Source: PBB1 sp040400875 | GTDB lineage: Bacteria; Pseudomonadota; Gammaproteobacteria; Burkholderiales; Burkholderiaceae_C | DNA length: 43,194 nt | Direction of reading: 5' to 3' | NCBI GenBank assembly: GCA_040400875.1 | Contig: JBBAPK010000023.1 | Coordinates: forward strand, 1-43,194 | Shown: in pieces, positions 41,293-43,194 of the stretch | How positions within the stretch are numbered: the stretch's first letter is position 1 | How the letters are laid out: each line of letters begins with the position of its first letter | Notes under the pieces: model-generated | Database searches by the model: none | What the model was told of the DNA's origin: nothing | The model's input: the letters and a program-made list of their open reading frames with translations, nothing else | Made by a program: the position numbers and the translations under genes

Positions 41293-43194
41293 ATGCCGGT
41301 CATCACTCGTTCAGGCGGAAAAGTCACCTCCATCTGGGGCGGCGCGCAGATCAAAGACCAGCACGGCAAGATGCAGCCGCTTCATGTGGGCGATACGGTC
41401 AAGACGGGGGACGTGATCCTTACCACTCAAAACGGGATCGTGCGCATCTCTGACCTAGCCGGTCCGGTGGCTGCGGCCAAGACCACCGAGCCCTCGGACA
41501 CCGATCGCGTGATCTCCGGGCTGAACCAGGGCGATCTCGACGTCGCCCCGGGCGCGGGCCTTGTCGGCGGTGATGGCGGAAGCTTGTCGGAGGGTTTTCG
41601 CGTCGGCCGCATCACGGAAGGCGTGACCCCCGCCTCGATGGGGCTGCCGCAGTACGAAGAATCGACACTCGAAGACCTTCCCAACGTGATTCGAGCCGAG
41701 GTGCTGCCGCTCGCCCTGGTACCCGTGGAGCCGCCACCGCCCCCTCCGCCGGCTCCCCCACCACCACCGCCTCCCGCAGCCCCCCCGGCCACCGTGAGCC
41801 TGAGCGCCAGCAAAGCCTTCGAAAGCGACGCTGCCGGCTACACCTTCACCGCCACGCTGTCGGCCAAATCGCAAGGCGTGACCACGATCGTGACCGACCA
41901 AGGCGTGATCACCATCAACGACGGCCAGACCATCGGCTCCATCACGGTAGGCGTCGGTTCTAACCCGGACGACGTCTACGTCGACCCGACTTCGCTCATG
42001 GCCACCATCACCTCGGCCAGCGGCGGCAACTTCGGTCAAATCAACGTGAGAACCGGCTCTGCCGAGGCGCGCATCGACGACACGAAAACCCCGGTGACCA
42101 CGAGTCTCGGCACCGAGCCCGTACCCCTAACCCCGCCGACCCCATTCGCCCGTTTTGCCTTCGCCAGATCTTTTTCCTTCGAAGAAGAAGCGCCCCCGGA
42201 AGCCCCGTTCAGCCTGAGTGCCTCCGCCGTCGAATCGACCATCACGGTACCCGAAGGGCAACGAGCCAAATTCACGCTGTCGGCCTCGCTGACGGAACCA
42301 TCTCAGGGCCAGACCACGCTCGTGACGAATCTTGACGATGGCAATCGCGGCTTCCGCGCCATCACCATCGAAGACGGCGAAACGACCGGCTCGATTGAAA
42401 TAGAGATCTACAGGCCGGACGACGTCTACCTCGATGCCTACACCCAGACGATCACGATCACTTCGGGCAGCGGTGGCAATTTCGAGTTCATCGACCTCTC
42501 TACGGGCTCGGCCAGCACGACCATCACGATCACGGATGTCCCCACCCCGGAAGTCGTGACCCTCACGGCCACCGAATCGGTCACCGAGGGCGGCTTTATC
42601 GTCTACACCGTATCGCTCGACAACCCCGTCGAAGACAGTCCTCTGGTCATCACGCTCAACAACGGCACGACCATCACCATCCCCGTGGGCAGTTCCTCGG
42701 CCAACGGCGACCCAGTGCCCGTACGCGCCGATGACTACTACGTCCAGGGCGAAGAGACCGTCACTGCCACCATCACCGGCACCTCGGGGGGGAATTTCGA
42801 GGAACTTGACATCTCCACCTTCGGCTCGGCCTCCACGTTGGTCAGCGACGACTTTGACGCCACCACCGTGACCCTCACGGCCACCGAATCGGTCACCGAG
42901 GGCGGCTTTATCGTCTACACCGCATCGCTCGACAACCCCGTCGAAGGCAGTCCTCTGGTCATCACGCTCAACAACGGCACGACCATCTCCATCCCAGTGG
43001 GCAGCAGCTCGGCCGACGGCGAGCCCGTGCCCGTGCGCGCCGATGACCCCTACGTCCAGGGCACCGACACCATCACCGCCACCATCACCGGCACCTCGGG
43101 GGGGAATTTCGAAGCGCTCAACACGTCGAGCACCGCCTCCACCTTGGTCACCGACAACGACGATGTCGCCACCGCCAACCTCTCGGCCTCCAGC
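41293..43194 (+). CDS. Large retention-module adhesin secreted by type I system (partial, runs off window)
   Basis: 634 codons without a stop, running off the window. AGGAG lies 7 bases before the ATG at 41293. Residues about 1-140 form a LapA-type retention module: GGKVTSIWGG, HVGDTVKTGDVILTTQNGIVRI and GLVGGDGGSLSEGF, which in LapA-type adhesins holds the protein in the outer membrane until LapG cuts at a TAAG-like site. Here the matching place reads APGAG (85-89). A proline-rich linker (about 147-166) follows, then tandem Ig-like/Calx-beta-like repeats; the last two are nearly identical with a 312-bp period. The T1SS genes upstream likely export it. The missing C-terminus should hold RTX repeats and a secretion signal. 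Confidence 0.9.
   Translation, partial: MPVITRSGGKVTSIWGGAQIKDQHGKMQPLHVGDTVKTGDVILTTQNGIVRISDLAGPVAAAKTTEPSDTDRVISGLNQGDLDVAPGAGLVGGDGGSLSEGFRVGRITEGVTPASMGLPQYEESTLEDLPNVIRAEVLPLALVPVEPPPPPPPAPPPPPPPAAPPATVSLSASKAFESDAAGYTFTATLSAKSQGVTTIVTDQGVITINDGQTIGSITVGVGSNPDDVYVDPTSLMATITSASGGNFGQINVRTGSAEARIDDTKTPVTTSLGTEPVPLTPPTPFARFAFARSFSFEEEAPPEAPFSLSASAVESTITVPEGQRAKFTLSASLTEPSQGQTTLVTNLDDGNRGFRAITIEDGETTGSIEIEIYRPDDVYLDAYTQTITITSGSGGNFEFIDLSTGSASTTITITDVPTPEVVTLTATESVTEGGFIVYTVSLDNPVEDSPLVITLNNGTTITIPVGSSSANGDPVPVRADDYYVQGEETVTATITGTSGGNFEELDISTFGSASTLVSDDFDATTVTLTATESVTEGGFIVYTASLDNPVEGSPLVITLNNGTTISIPVGSSSADGEPVPVRADDPYVQGTDTITATITGTSGGNFEALNTSSTASTLVTDNDDVATANLSASS
42556..43179 (+). repeat. 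Two near-identical 312-bp repeats in the adhesin
   Basis: The unit starting at 42556 (VTLTATESVTEGGFIVYT) recurs at 42868 with few changes, each encoding about 104 residues. The first 50 or so bases are identical. Two more diverged copies (about 41793-42090 and 42205-42540) end in the same SGGNF and ST-Gly-Ser-Ala pattern. Such repeats expand and contract by recombination. Confidence 0.9.

Noticed and set aside
41451..42275. Minus-strand Gly-rich open frames opposite the adhesin
   Set aside because: They mirror the proline-rich linker and the repeats; the plus-strand frame is continuous with a good ribosome-binding site.

Overview
The window reads as a chromosome segment of a GC-rich betaproteobacterium, most likely Burkholderiales. 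The evidence is the coding bias, the dapA-bamC pair, a coaBC-dut pair, a complete phaC-phaA-phaB polyhydroxyalkanoate operon next to pgeF, and a LapA-type adhesin with its own type I exporter. It is mostly ordinary core genome broken by one compact defence region (about 14.8-21.7 kb) and ending inside a large repetitive adhesin gene. A run of exactly 100 N (1689-1788) marks a scaffold join inside a tandem palindromic repeat.

Layout. 0.2-1.6 kb: a SAM methyltransferase and a vapBC toxin-antitoxin pair with a palindromic operator. 1.6-1.9 kb: palindromic repeats plus the assembly gap. 1.9-11.7 kb: housekeeping genes (parE, dapA, bamC, a small Ala-rich lipoprotein, a hypothetical gene, a RoxA/YcfD-like ribosomal oxygenase, a SlyD-like FKBP isomerase, dut, coaBC, an EgtD-like histidine methyltransferase). 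11.8-14.8 kb: a GbsR/MarR-type regulator followed by a cyanide-insensitive type bd oxidase (cydA/cioA, cydB/cioB). 14.8-21.7 kb: a mazEF-like pair, then hsdM (frameshifted), hsdS, an Orc1/Cdc6-like AAA+ ATPase and hsdR. 21.7-32 kb: rlmB, an acyltransferase-type membrane protein, purL, map, glnD and mnmH. 32-36.9 kb: phaB, phaA and phaC, a small membrane protein and pgeF. 37-43.2 kb: a NUDIX hydrolase, then a type I secretion ATPase, its membrane-fusion partner and the start of a retention-module adhesin that runs off the window.

How genes work together. phaA, phaB and phaC form the full acetyl-CoA to PHB route. The LapB/LapC-like exporter and the adhesin form a biofilm-attachment module, with a symmetric Crp/Fnr-like site upstream of the adhesin. 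The type I restriction system has all three subunit genes, but hsdM is out of frame at one point. If that is real and not a sequencing error, modification would be lost while hsdR remains intact.

The most interesting points are the Orc1/Cdc6-like ATPase embedded in the restriction locus behind its own AT-rich promoter, the hsdM frameshift, the adhesin with its variant proteolysis site and near-identical 312-bp repeats, and several perfect inverted repeats that look like operators or terminators. No tRNA, rRNA, CRISPR array or transposase was found.
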